64,000 nt of DNA from Bog-375 sp049698695 (GTDB lineage Bacteria; Acidobacteriota; Terriglobia; Bryobacterales; Bryobacteraceae), in NCBI GenBank assembly GCA_049698695.1, contig JBAVYH010000094.1, forward strand, positions 1-64,000, in the 5' to 3' direction. Shown here piece after piece: positions 15,907 through 24,521 of the stretch (its first letter is position 1; the number at the start of each line of letters is the position of its first letter). The notes beneath the pieces were generated by a model. It was not told where the DNA came from. It did not search any database and saw only the letters and a list, made by a program, of their open reading frames with translations. Both the position numbers and the translations under genes were made by a program.

Positions 15907-17573
15907 ATCTCCAGAATCACCGGCATGATCAGCGGCCGCCGTGCAGTCTCCTTCACGATGTAGCGTTTCAGGTCGGCGCGGATCTTCTCCTTCATGACTC
16001 CCCAATCGGTCTTCTCCTCCTGATTGGAACCCTCCAGGGTCTTGGCCACCACCTGCCGCGCGCGCGCCATGAACTCGCTTCCGTCCTCAGCCAGCGCAAA
16101 ACCGCGGCTGACAATCTCCGGCAAGTTTTCCACGCGCCCGGTATGACGGTTGATGGCGATAATGGGGAGCACAATGCCGTCCTCGGAAAGCAGGCGCCGG
16201 TCGCGAATCACCATCTCCGGCACGGCGTCGTCGATGGAGCCGGAATCGATGCACACCCGGCCCACCGGCACGCGGCCGGCGCGTCGTGCGCCGTGCGTGT
16301 CGATTTCCAGGATTTCACCGGATTCCATGACGAAGGAGTCTTCCAGGCCCGCGAAGCGCAGGTGCTCCGCCAGCCGGGCGTGTTTGGCAAGCTGGCGATA
16401 CTCGCCGTGAATCGGCACGAAGTAGCGCGGTCTCACCAGGTTCAACACCAGCTTCATCTCTTCCACGCTGCCGTGCCCGGAGACGTGCAGCGGAGGGTTC
16501 ATGCTGCCGTAGAGAACGTCGGTGCCGCGGCGCTCCATGTGGTCGATCATGCGGAAGATGGCTTTCTCATTGCCGGGAATGATGCGCGAGCTGAGCACCA
16601 CGGTGTCGCCGCGCTCCACCGATATGTGCTTGTGATTATCCACCGCCACGCGTGAAAGCGCCGACATCGGCTCGCCCTGGGTGCCCGACATGAGGATGGC
16701 GACTTTGTCCGCCGGCAGATCCATCACGTCCTGCGGGCGCAGCAGAATACCGTCGGGAATATCCAGCAGGCCGAGCGAGTGCGCGATCTCCGTCACCGAA
16801 ACCATGCTTCGGCCGGCAAACGCCACGCGCCGGCCGTATTCCTGCGCCAGGTCGAGCACCAACTGGATGCGGTGAATCGACGAGCTGAAGCATGCCACCA
16901 CGATGCGCCGTTCGCTGCGGTTGAAAATCTCTTCCATCCGCGGGCGCACGCCGCGCTCACTCTCCGTGTAGCCGGGGCGGTCGCTGTTGGTCGAATCCGA
17001 AAGCAGCAGCAGCACGCCGCGCTTGCCGTACTCGGCCACCGTATGGAGGTCGAAGAGCTGGTTATCGGTGGGGGTGGGATCCACTTTAAAATCGCCGGTG
17101 TGGATGATGACGCCGAGCGGTGTGGTAATGGCCAGCATGACGGCGCTGACAATCGAGTGCGTGACGTGTATGAACTCGATCTTGAACGGGCCGATTTCGA
17201 CGATCTGCTTCGGCTCGACCTTGATGAAGACGGGCTCCTGCTCCAGCTCATATTCTTCCAGCCGTCGGTCGACCAGCGCCAGCGTGAAGGCCGTGCCATA
17301 GACCGGCACATCGATATCGCTGAGGAAATAAGGAACGGCGCCGATGTGGTCTTCGTGACCGTGGGTGAGAATGAGGGCGCGGATCTGGGCCGCGTTCTCC
17401 TTGAGGAAAGTCAGGTCGGGCATTACCAGGTCTACGCCCAGCAGCTCGGCTTCCGGAAACATCATGCCGCAATCGACGACAATGATGTCCTCCCCGTAGC
17501 GGATGGCGGTCATGTTCATGCCGAACTCGCCCAAACCACCCAGGGGGATTACGTTCAACTTATGGTCAGTCAT
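15903..17573 (-). CDS. rnj: Ribonuclease J
   Basis: Metallo-beta-lactamase/beta-CASP ribonuclease acting in mRNA turnover and rRNA maturation, with 5' exonuclease and endonuclease activity. Motif 2 LTHGHEDHIG binds two zinc ions; the other ligands follow (IHVTHSI, TGDFKVD, LSDSTNSDRPG). The beta-CASP signatures SGTQGEPMSAL and HVSGHGSVEEMKL and the C-terminal domain are complete. Length 556, normal for the family. ATG 17573 begins MTDHKLNVIPLGGLGEFGMN, the standard N-terminus. The downstream FAD oxidase overlaps it by four bases. Confidence 0.96.
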   Translation of the reverse strand: MTDHKLNVIPLGGLGEFGMNMTAIRYGEDIIVVDCGMMFPEAELLGVDLVMPDLTFLKENAAQIRALILTHGHEDHIGAVPYFLSDIDVPVYGTAFTLALVDRRLEEYELEQEPVFIKVEPKQIVEIGPFKIEFIHVTHSIVSAVMLAITTPLGVIIHTGDFKVDPTPTDNQLFDLHTVAEYGKRGVLLLLSDSTNSDRPGYTESERGVRPRMEEIFNRSERRIVVACFSSSIHRIQLVLDLAQEYGRRVAFAGRSMVSVTEIAHSLGLLDIPDGILLRPQDVMDLPADKVAILMSGTQGEPMSALSRVAVDNHKHISVERGDTVVLSSRIIPGNEKAIFRMIDHMERRGTDVLYGSMNPPLHVSGHGSVEEMKLVLNLVRPRYFVPIHGEYRQLAKHARLAEHLRFAGLEDSFVMESGEILEIDTHGARRAGRVPVGRVCIDSGSIDDAVPEMVIRDRRLLSEDGIVLPIIAINRHTGRVENLPEIVSRGFALAEDGSEFMARARQVVAKTLEGSNQEEKTDWGVMKEKIRADLKRYIVKETARRPLIMPVILEI

Positions 17574-17769
17574 TCAAGAGGGACCGGGCGCACCCGGATC
17601 TTTCATTCTAGCTTGGCGCGATAAGGCGAGCGCGGCCAGCGCTCGGCAGTACGCGCTTTCTTGTTGTGCCATCGGCCTGCGATTCCAGCCCGCCAAGCTG
17701 TCGGAAGCACCCGAGGATTGAAATGGCCGCTCACGTGCCCTTTACGTCCGACGGAAGAATGCTGGAGCT

Positions 17770-19908
17770 ATGGCAATCAACGGTTTAGCGCCCGCTCGCG
17801 GCGTGTCTCTGTGGCGTCGCGACACGGCCGTGGCGGCGTTTATCGCCGCGGCGTTTTTCCTCATGGCCGGCCCAGTGGCGGCTTTGGCTCAGACCCTGCC
17901 GACCTTTAACTGGATATTGGAAGTGGACAATTCGGGCCTCGGCTACCCCTTCGCTGGGCTTGGCACGGACGCGCAGGGCAATGTATATGTCGTAGGCAGC
18001 ACCAAGTCGCTGAGTTTCCCCGTGAAGAACGCGGTGCAGAGTCAGTCCGCCTCGCCCGGTTCGTACGATGTGTTCGTGACTAAGTTCGATCCGTCGGGCA
18101 ATATCGTCTACTCAACCTACTTCGGCGGCAGCGCCGACGACATTGCGCGTGTGGTGGCCGTCGATCCGGCCGGCAATTTGTACGTGGCGGGCAGCACCGC
18201 TTCGACGGATTTCCCCACCACGGCGGGAAGTTATGCGCCATCTCCGCCACAGCCTTCCGGCCCGGTTTACATAAGTTTGACAGCCAGCGCCACCTTCCTG
18301 TTCAAATTGAACCCCGACGGCTCGGTGGGCTATTCGACTTACTTCACCTCCGCCTCGGCTTTGCCGCAAGCAATGGCTGTCGACGGTAGCGGCTCCGTGT
18401 ACCTCACGGGAAGCGCCAGCGGAGGCGTGCCGACCACGGCGGGCGCGTACCAGACTACTTGTGCCTGCAGCGGTGCGGGGTACTATTTCGGCCCCCCGAT
18501 CATCATCTCCGACGCCTTTCTCTCCAAGTTCGATCCGGCTGGCTCGAAACTGATTTATTCGACGTATGTGGGCGTCGCCGATGCTTCCGGTGACGCGGTC
18601 GGTGTAGCCGACGACGGCAGCGCGTATCTGGGAAGCCCCACCGGAATCTATCGCTTCGACCCGAGCGGTTCGTCCCTGCTGGCATCCATCGCCCCGGTTT
18701 TAAACGTCCAGGCGATGGCTGTCGGTCCGGACGGCCGCGTATACCTGGCCGGCGGGCCCGGAACCGGTCCCAACCAGTTTCAGCCGACAGCCGGAGTGTT
18801 TCAATCCAGCCCCGGTGGAAGGCCGGCACTGCCCGGGCAAGGCGGTAACTCGACGCCCGCCATCGCCATCATGGATTCGCAGCTTCAGAGCACGCTGGCG
18901 GCCACCTATTTCGGCGATCCAGCCTACAGTCCCTCGATCAAGGCGCTTACTCTCGATTCATCGGGCAACGTGTTCTTCGGCGGCTACGTCTCGCGCGCCG
19001 GTTTGCCCACGCGTACTCCGTTGCAGGAGGGATTCGGCGGCTCCCTTGCCACCGGCTTCGTTAGCGAGCTCTCGGCCGATCTCTCCACTCTGCTGTTTTC
19101 GAGCCAATTCGGCGACGGCGAATACTTCGGCGTGACCGGCCTCGGCATCGGCGCGAACGGCAGCTTCGCGCTCGCCGGAGCGACGGACCACGGCACGGTC
19201 TGGGCCAACAGCGTGCAACCAGCCGACTTGCCGCCCTTGCGGATCGATGCGGTCGAGAACGCCGCCAGCCTGCTCGACGATCCACTCGCACCAGGCGAGA
19301 CCATCGTCATCCGCGGCGCGGGGTTCGGCAGCGATGCCCAACTCCTGTTGGCTGGCGTTGTGGTGCCGACGATCTCGGTGACGCCGAACCTGATCACCGC
19401 GGCCGTGCCCTCGGATCTTGCAATCCAACCGGTGGTGGTTCAGGTCGAGTCCGGCGGCGCAGCTTCGAACCCGGTGCTGCTCAACGTGGCGATAACCTCT
19501 CCCGGCCTGTTTTCGGCCGATGGCAGCGGCTTCGGCCAAGGATACATTCTGAACAAAGACGGCACGCCGAACTCTCCCGCGAACCCCGCCGCGCCGGGTG
19601 ACAAAATTACCATTTACGCGACCGGCGTGGGGCCGATGTCATTCACGAACGGGTACGCGGTTACGCAGTTTTGGGCGGATGCCTACATCGATGGATTCCA
19701 TTGCGACGGCTTGGCGGCGGTGATGGGTTCCGTCGCCGGGTTTCCCGGCGCCGTGTATCAGTTGACCGTGCTGGTTCCGAATCCGGCGGCGATGGCCGCC
19801 ACCAATCCGAATCTGCTGAACTTCACCTTCCCGCCGCAAGTCCCACTGGTGCTTCAGATCGACGGCGCAAGCAGCCAGAACGGACTCGCGATCTCGATAG
19901 GGCAGTAG
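17770..19908 (+). CDS. Secreted SBBP beta-propeller protein with Solibacter-type C-terminal domain
   Basis: A 712-residue exported protein. Residues 1-41 include a signal segment ending AALAQ. The body contains SBBP-type repeats marked by YSTYFGGSADDIARVVAVD and NLYVAGSTASTDFP, with further copies to about residue 470. The last 220 residues match the pattern of the C-terminal domain common in Solibacter (TIGR03437): VENAASLLDDPLAPGETIVIRG, an IPT/TIG-like stretch, then GDKITIYATGVG and QNGLAISIGQ. It is probably a cell-surface or extracellular protein. Function unknown; it is a useful lineage marker. It has its own upstream spacer and is convergent with argR. Confidence 0.88.
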   Translation: MAINGLAPARGVSLWRRDTAVAAFIAAAFFLMAGPVAALAQTLPTFNWILEVDNSGLGYPFAGLGTDAQGNVYVVGSTKSLSFPVKNAVQSQSASPGSYDVFVTKFDPSGNIVYSTYFGGSADDIARVVAVDPAGNLYVAGSTASTDFPTTAGSYAPSPPQPSGPVYISLTASATFLFKLNPDGSVGYSTYFTSASALPQAMAVDGSGSVYLTGSASGGVPTTAGAYQTTCACSGAGYYFGPPIIISDAFLSKFDPAGSKLIYSTYVGVADASGDAVGVADDGSAYLGSPTGIYRFDPSGSSLLASIAPVLNVQAMAVGPDGRVYLAGGPGTGPNQFQPTAGVFQSSPGGRPALPGQGGNSTPAIAIMDSQLQSTLAATYFGDPAYSPSIKALTLDSSGNVFFGGYVSRAGLPTRTPLQEGFGGSLATGFVSELSADLSTLLFSSQFGDGEYFGVTGLGIGANGSFALAGATDHGTVWANSVQPADLPPLRIDAVENAASLLDDPLAPGETIVIRGAGFGSDAQLLLAGVVVPTISVTPNLITAAVPSDLAIQPVVVQVESGGAASNPVLLNVAITSPGLFSADGSGFGQGYILNKDGTPNSPANPAAPGDKITIYATGVGPMSFTNGYAVTQFWADAYIDGFHCDGLAAVMGSVAGFPGAVYQLTVLVPNPAAMAATNPNLLNFTFPPQVPLVLQIDGASSQNGLAISIGQ

Positions 19909-19963
19909 CAGGCGTTGGGCGCGCGCAGTCCAGGAAAAGCGCTGGCAAGGCAGGGACCGCGGT

Positions 19964-20401
19964 TCAGCCGCGCTCCAGCAGCTCCAGCAGCTTCTCCTGC
20001 ACGCTTTCCGCCGTCGGATTGTCGGGCGCGATCACCAGGATGGTATCGTCGCCGGCGATGGTGCCCACCACTTCGGGCCAGCTTTCGCTGTCGAGCGCGA
20101 CCGCCACCGAGTTGGCATGGCCGGGCGAGGTCTTGAGCACCACCAGGTTCTGCGCCCGCAGCACGTCGTGGAGAAACTCGGCCGCCAGCAGCGAAAACTG
20201 TGGCCCCGGCTCCTCATCGGCGATCTCCTTGTAGCCTTCGCGGGTCTTCACCAGACGCAGGTCGCGGATGTCGCGCGAGAGCGTCACCTGGGTGGCGGCG
20301 ATGCCCTGGCTCTTGAGCTCCTGCGCCAGCTCTTCCTGGGTGTTGATCCGCTTGCCGCGGACCAGTTTCAGAATCTGCCCTTGCCGGTACGTCTTGGTCA
20401 T
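19964..20401 (-). CDS. argR: Arginine repressor ArgR
   Basis: A 145-residue hexameric repressor of arginine synthesis. The N-terminal winged helix contains TQEELAQELKSQGIAATQVTLSRDI, with the Ser-Arg DNA-contact pair; the C-terminal oligomerisation domain holds GTIAGDDTILVI, whose Asp pair binds L-arginine. It is the last gene of argF-argG-argH-argR; its ATG overlaps the argH stop by four bases (ATGA), so expression is coupled. The probable operator is the ARG-box-like palindrome before argF, giving feedback on the whole set. Confidence 0.95.
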   Translation of the reverse strand: MTKTYRQGQILKLVRGKRINTQEELAQELKSQGIAATQVTLSRDIRDLRLVKTREGYKEIADEEPGPQFSLLAAEFLHDVLRAQNLVVLKTSPGHANSVAVALDSESWPEVVGTIAGDDTILVIAPDNPTAESVQEKLLELLERG

Positions 20402-21780
20402 GATGCCATCTCTTTCAGCCGCTGCCTGGCCTCAGCCAGCGCCGCGGCTACCGCTTTCGGTCCGGTGCCGCCGGGAATCTCGCGCGTCTCCAGGCCGCGC
20501 CGCGGATCGAGCAGCCCTGCCATCTCGGCGCTGAACTCGGGCGCGAACGCGTGCATTTCTTCCGCCGTCCACGCGGAGGGTTGCTTCCCCTGGCGCACGC
20601 TCTCCAGCACGAAGCGGCCTACAATCTGGTGCGCCTGGTGGAACGGCGTGCCGGCGCGCGCCAAAGCCTCCGCCAGATCGGTGGCCACCACCCAGCTTTG
20701 CTCCGCCGCGGCCGCCGGCAAGCACGGTTTCAGCGCCGCCGATTCCGCAACCACCCGCGCCATCTCGAGCGACCCCGCCACTTCATCGGCCGCCTGGAAC
20801 AGCGGCACCTTGTCTTCCTGCATGTCGCGATTGTAGGTCATCGGCAGCCCCTTCATGGTGACCAGCAGCGAAGTGAGGCAGCCAATCACGCGGCCCGCCT
20901 TGCCGCGAATCAGCTCGAGCGAGTCCGGGTTCTTCTTCTGCGGCATCAGGCTGGAGCCGCTGGTGACTGCGTCGGCCAGCTCGAGCCAGCCGAATTCTTC
21001 CGAGGAATACAGAATCCAGTCTTCGGCCAGCCGGCTCAGGTGAATCATGGTCACTGTGGCCGCGTAGACAAAATCCAGGGCGAAATCGCGGTCGCCGGAA
21101 ACATCCATCGAGTTGCGAGTGATGGCGGCGAAATCCAGATCGCGCGCCATCGCCTCCCGGTCGAAGGGGAAACCGCTGCCGGCCAAGGCGCCGGAGCCGA
21201 GCGGCAGCACGTTGGCCCGCCGCCGGGCTTCGCCGAAGCGCTCCCAATCACGTGCGAGCATTTCGAAATACGCCAGCAGATAATGCGGCCACAGCACGGC
21301 TTGCGCGCGCCGCAGGTGCGTGTAACCGGGAATCACCGCGTCGGGATAGCGGCCGGCAAGATCGAGCAGCGCCCGCAACAGGCCGGCCAGCAAGCCTCGC
21401 GCGCGGTCGCACTCCTCGCGCAGCCACAGCCGCGTATCGAGCGATACCTGTTCGTTGCGGCTGCGCCCGGTGTGGATCTTGTCCGCGATAGCGCCGGCTT
21501 TCTCTTTTAACTTGCGGATCACCAGCGTGTGCACGTCCTCGTCGCTGGCGCCCTCATAAAACCCAGGCTGCGCCGCCTCCGCGCGGATGGCATCGAAGGC
21601 GGCGACGATTCGCGTACGTTCTTCCGCGGTGAGGATGCCGACCCGCTCCAGAGCCCGCGCGAATGCCTGCGAGCCGCGAACATCGGCGTCGATCAGCCGT
21701 CGGTCGAAATCGAGCGAGCCGGAAAAGCGCTCGAAGACTTCCGAAGGCCCGGTTTCAAACCGTCCGCCCCAGAGCTTCAT
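20398..21780 (-). CDS. argH: Argininosuccinate lyase
   Basis: Splits argininosuccinate to arginine and fumarate, the last step of the pathway. The fumarase-superfamily signature GSSLMPQKKNPDSLELIRGK carries the catalytic loop serine; TGRSRNEQVSLDTRL and GYTHLRRAQ are also conserved. Length 460. ATG 21780 gives the canonical MKLWGGRFETGPSEVFERF; the longer frame to 22038 lies inside argG. It begins two bases after the argG stop and overlaps argR by four, a tightly packed operon. Confidence 0.97.
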   Translation of the reverse strand: MKLWGGRFETGPSEVFERFSGSLDFDRRLIDADVRGSQAFARALERVGILTAEERTRIVAAFDAIRAEAAQPGFYEGASDEDVHTLVIRKLKEKAGAIADKIHTGRSRNEQVSLDTRLWLREECDRARGLLAGLLRALLDLAGRYPDAVIPGYTHLRRAQAVLWPHYLLAYFEMLARDWERFGEARRRANVLPLGSGALAGSGFPFDREAMARDLDFAAITRNSMDVSGDRDFALDFVYAATVTMIHLSRLAEDWILYSSEEFGWLELADAVTSGSSLMPQKKNPDSLELIRGKAGRVIGCLTSLLVTMKGLPMTYNRDMQEDKVPLFQAADEVAGSLEMARVVAESAALKPCLPAAAAEQSWVVATDLAEALARAGTPFHQAHQIVGRFVLESVRQGKQPSAWTAEEMHAFAPEFSAEMAGLLDPRRGLETREIPGGTGPKAVAAALAEARQRLKEMAS

Positions 21781-21782
21781 GC

Positions 21783-22991
21783 TCACTTCGCTTTCTTGGC
21801 CAGCGCCCTTACCTTGATCGGCAGGCCGGTCAGATTGATGAAGCCGAGCGCGTCCTTCTGGTCGTAACTGGCGCCCATGGTGAAGCTGGCGATATCGAGC
21901 GAGTAGAGCGAATTCAGCGACCGGCGGGAAAGCGGTTCTATGTTGCCCTTGTAAAGCCGCAGCTTCACTTCGCCGGTGGTGCTCTCGGAAACTTTCTCGA
22001 AGAATGCGTCCAGCGCCTCGCGCAGCGGCGTGAACCACAGGCCGTTGTATACCATCTCGGCATATTCGAGCGCGCGCTGCTGCTTGTAATGCAGTGTGTT
22101 CCGGTCAAGCGTCAGCGCCTCCAGTTCGCGCACCGCGAACATGATCAGCGTCCCGCCGGGGGTTTCGTAGCAGCCACGCGATTTCATCCCCACAAAGCGG
22201 TTCTCCACCAGGTCGATGCGGCCGATCCCGTGCTCGCCGCCGATCGCGTTCAGCGCCTCGACGAGCTCGAACGCCTTCATACGCTTGCCGTTCACCGAAA
22301 TCGGCACGCCTTTTTCGAAACCAATGGCGACCTCGCCCGGTTTATCCGGCGCCTGAGCGGGGCTCTTGGTCAGCATCCAGATTTCATCCGGTGCTGCGTT
22401 AGCCGGATCTTCCAGCGCGCCGCCTTCGTGCGAGATGTGCCAGATGTTGCGGTCGCGGCTGTAGATCTTGGTGGTCGAGGCCGAGATCGGCACATGGTGC
22501 GCGCGGGCGTATTCGATCGCGTCCTCGCGCGAAACAATCGTCCACTCGCGCCACGGAGCGATCACTTGCAATTGCGGCGCCAGCGCCTTGTAAGTGAGCT
22601 CGAACCGCACCTGGTCGTTGCCCTTGCCGGTGCAGCCGTGTGCCAGGGCGTCGCAGCCGTGCGCCAGCGCCACTTCCACCTGCTTCTTGGCCAGCAGCGG
22701 CCGCGCAATCGAGGTTCCCAGCAAATACTTGTGCTCGTAGACGCCGCCCGACCGCACCAGCTTCCACAGGTACTGGCTTACGAACTCCTCGCGCATGTCT
22801 TCGATGTATACTTCCGATGCGCCGGTCTTGCGCGCCTTCTCTTCCAGGCCGGTGAGCTCATCGCCGCCTTGCCCTATATCGCCGCAGACCGCGACGACTT
22901 CGCAGCCGTAGTTTTCCTTCAGCCACGGAATGATGACGGATGTATCCAACCCGCCCGAATATGCCAGCGCCACTTTCTTGGGTTTGCTCAT
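21783..22991 (-). CDS. argG: Argininosuccinate synthase
   Basis: Joins citrulline and aspartate using ATP. The PP-loop AYSGGLDTSVI is at the N-terminus, followed by GDIGQGG, the citrulline/aspartate-binding segment LAHGCTGKGNDQVRFEL and MKSRGCYETPGG. Length 402, standard. ATG 22991 starts MSKPKKVALAYSGGLDTS. It lies 178 bases downstream of argF across a nested hairpin repeat and two bases before argH. Confidence 0.97.
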   Translation of the reverse strand: MSKPKKVALAYSGGLDTSVIIPWLKENYGCEVVAVCGDIGQGGDELTGLEEKARKTGASEVYIEDMREEFVSQYLWKLVRSGGVYEHKYLLGTSIARPLLAKKQVEVALAHGCDALAHGCTGKGNDQVRFELTYKALAPQLQVIAPWREWTIVSREDAIEYARAHHVPISASTTKIYSRDRNIWHISHEGGALEDPANAAPDEIWMLTKSPAQAPDKPGEVAIGFEKGVPISVNGKRMKAFELVEALNAIGGEHGIGRIDLVENRFVGMKSRGCYETPGGTLIMFAVRELEALTLDRNTLHYKQQRALEYAEMVYNGLWFTPLREALDAFFEKVSESTTGEVKLRLYKGNIEPLSRRSLNSLYSLDIASFTMGASYDQKDALGFINLTGLPIKVRALAKKAK

Positions 22992-23028
22992 AACTTGTCT
23001 TCCTAGCGTACATCGGCCGTCGCGCCGC

Positions 23029-23152
23029 GGGCTGTCAAACAGCAGGTAGGACAGACCATCGCTTTTCGTGGTCTGTCATCCGTCGCCAGAGGGCGCAGGT
23101 TGACAGAAGACTAAAATCGATCGTCTGTCCTACCCTACAGGCCTGACAGCCC
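23029..23152. repeat. Nested inverted-repeat element inside the arg cluster
   Basis: Outer arms GGGCTGTCA (23029-23037) and TGACAGCCC (23144-23152). Inner arms 23045-23061 and 23118-23134 match in 16 of 17 positions. A third hairpin, GACAGACCA (23050-23058) with TGGTCTGTC (23069-23077), recurs at 35186-35213 with paired base changes. It occupies most of the argF-argG gap and may act as a transcript-stability or partial termination element. Confidence 0.8.
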
Positions 23153-23169
23153 GCGCCACGGCTTGACTA

Positions 23170-24213
23170 TCAGCTCAGCAGCATCAGCAGCAGCGCTTTC
23201 TGCGCATGCAGCCGGTTCTCGGCCTGGTCGAAAACCACCGAGCGTGGCGACTCCATCACGCCGTCGCTCACCTCTTCGCCGCGCCGCGCCGGCAGGCAAT
23301 GCATGAAAACCGCGTCCGGCCGCGCCTGGGCGAACAGCGCGTCGCTCACCTGGAACGCGCGAAACGCCTTCTTGCGCTTCACCGCTTCCTGTTCCTGTCC
23401 CATGGACGCCCACACGTCCGTGTACACCACGTGCGCGCCGGCCAGCGCCTCGCCCGTATCGTGGGTGATCTGCAACTGCCCGCCTGTCTCCGCCGCCAGG
23501 CTCTCAGCCAGTGCCACCACATCCGGATTCGGATCGTACCCATCCGGGCAGCCGATCGCAAAATCCATCCCCAGCCGCAGTCCGGTCAGCATCAGCGAAT
23601 GCGCCACGTTGTTGCCGTCGCCGATGAAGGCCAGCTTCAATCCTTGTATGCGCCCGAAATGTTCGCGAATGGTCTCGACGTCGGCCAGCGCCTGGCAGGG
23701 ATGATAGGAATCGCTGAGGGCGTTGATCACCGGCACCCGCGACCATTCCGCCAGCCCTTCTACGGTGGTCTGCGCGAACACGCGCGCCACAATGCCTTCC
23801 ACCCAGCGGTCCAGGTTGCGCGCCACGTCTTTCAGCGGCTCGCGCACGCCGATTGGTCCTTCCACGAAGACCGAGCCACCGCCCAGCTGCTTCATGGCGA
23901 CCTCAAACGTGAGCCGCGTCCGTAGCGACGGTTTCTCGAACAGCAGTGCGATCGATTTGCCCGCCAACGCCTGCGCATAATCGCCTGGATGGAGTTTCAC
24001 TTCATCTGCAAGATCGAGCAGCGAGACCAACTCATCACCAGTGACATCTTGGTCGCGCAGAAAATCGCTCGCCGCCAGTTTCCGAATCCGCCGCGGCTGT
24101 TCTTCGCGGCCCGGAGGCTTTGATCCGCCCGCGCCAGCACGCGGCACAACCGCCACGGCACGCCGCCCAGGCCCCGCAACCCCACTTGTTCTCTTTAGGT
24201 TGACCGCCGGCAT
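23170..24213 (-). CDS. argF: Ornithine carbamoyltransferase
   Basis: Makes citrulline from ornithine and carbamoyl phosphate. Carbamoyl-phosphate loop EKPSLRTRLTFE, plus HPCQALAD and the ornithine-binding HCLPARRGEE are intact. ATG 24213 is chosen because GGAGG lies seven bases upstream on the minus strand. That gives 347 residues with an unusual extension of about 45 residues rich in Arg, Gly and Ala (GRRAVAVVPRAGAGG..) before the normal N-terminus near LAASDFL. First gene of the arg cluster, with a promoter and ARG-box-like site directly before it. Confidence 0.95.
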   Translation of the reverse strand: MPAVNLKRTSGVAGPGRRAVAVVPRAGAGGSKPPGREEQPRRIRKLAASDFLRDQDVTGDELVSLLDLADEVKLHPGDYAQALAGKSIALLFEKPSLRTRLTFEVAMKQLGGGSVFVEGPIGVREPLKDVARNLDRWVEGIVARVFAQTTVEGLAEWSRVPVINALSDSYHPCQALADVETIREHFGRIQGLKLAFIGDGNNVAHSLMLTGLRLGMDFAIGCPDGYDPNPDVVALAESLAAETGGQLQITHDTGEALAGAHVVYTDVWASMGQEQEAVKRKKAFRAFQVSDALFAQARPDAVFMHCLPARRGEEVSDGVMESPRSVVFDQAENRLHAQKALLLMLLS

Positions 24214-24227
24214 GGCGCAGCCTCCGA

Positions 24228-24241
24228 TGAATGTTTATTCA
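24228..24241. promoter_or_regulatory. ARG-box-like operator before argF
   Basis: TGAATGTTTATTCA is a TGAAT-N4-ATTCA palindrome, matching the core of the ArgR consensus seen across bacteria. It lies 15-28 bases before the argF start and just downstream of the predicted -10, a position where bound ArgR would block initiation. A weaker relative (TGATG-N4-ATTAC, 24245-24258) overlaps the -10, so a pair of boxes is possible. Confidence 0.7.
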
Positions 24242-24251
24242 CTATGATGCA

Positions 24252-24280
24252 TGATTACACATTTCGGGGAGGAGCGTCAA
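24252..24280 (-). promoter_or_regulatory. Predicted arg operon promoter
   Basis: The minus strand has TTGACG (24280-24275), 17 bases, TAATCA (24257-24252). The spacing is ideal; -35 matches five of six. The start of transcription would fall near 24244, next to the ARG-box-like site. The promoter overlaps the 3' end of the small gene at 24255-24506. Confidence 0.5.
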
Positions 24281-24506
24281 GTGCAGTTCTGACAGTTCTG
24301 ATAGGTTGGGGCAAGTACTCCACCGGCAGATTGGCTTTGCACCATTGGCGATAGGCTTCCATCATGTCGAACGAGCGGTACGCGTCGTCGTCGAGAACGG
24401 GTTTGTGGGTATGGATGAACGAATTGCGTATGTGTTGCTCGATGGGCCTTCTTGCCGCCGCCTCGAAATCTTCCCACTCTATAGGATCGTGCTTGGTGCT
24501 CTCCAC
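24255..24506 (-). CDS. Small conserved-looking hypothetical protein
   Basis: An 83-residue, acidic-aromatic protein without signal peptide or membrane segment. It starts with GTG 24506, 15 bases after the thyX stop, with a GAGGGGAGA ribosome site about ten bases upstream. Composition (IEWEDFEAAARRPIEQHIRN, then EAYRQWCKANL) looks like a genuine helical protein rather than a shadow. It probably forms an operon with the ThyX-like gene. No family was recognised. Confidence 0.6.
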   Translation of the reverse strand: MESTKHDPIEWEDFEAAARRPIEQHIRNSFIHTHKPVLDDDAYRSFDMMEAYRQWCKANLPVEYLPQPIRTVRTALDAPPRNV

Positions 24507-24521
24507 CGCGTTCGTCTCCCC

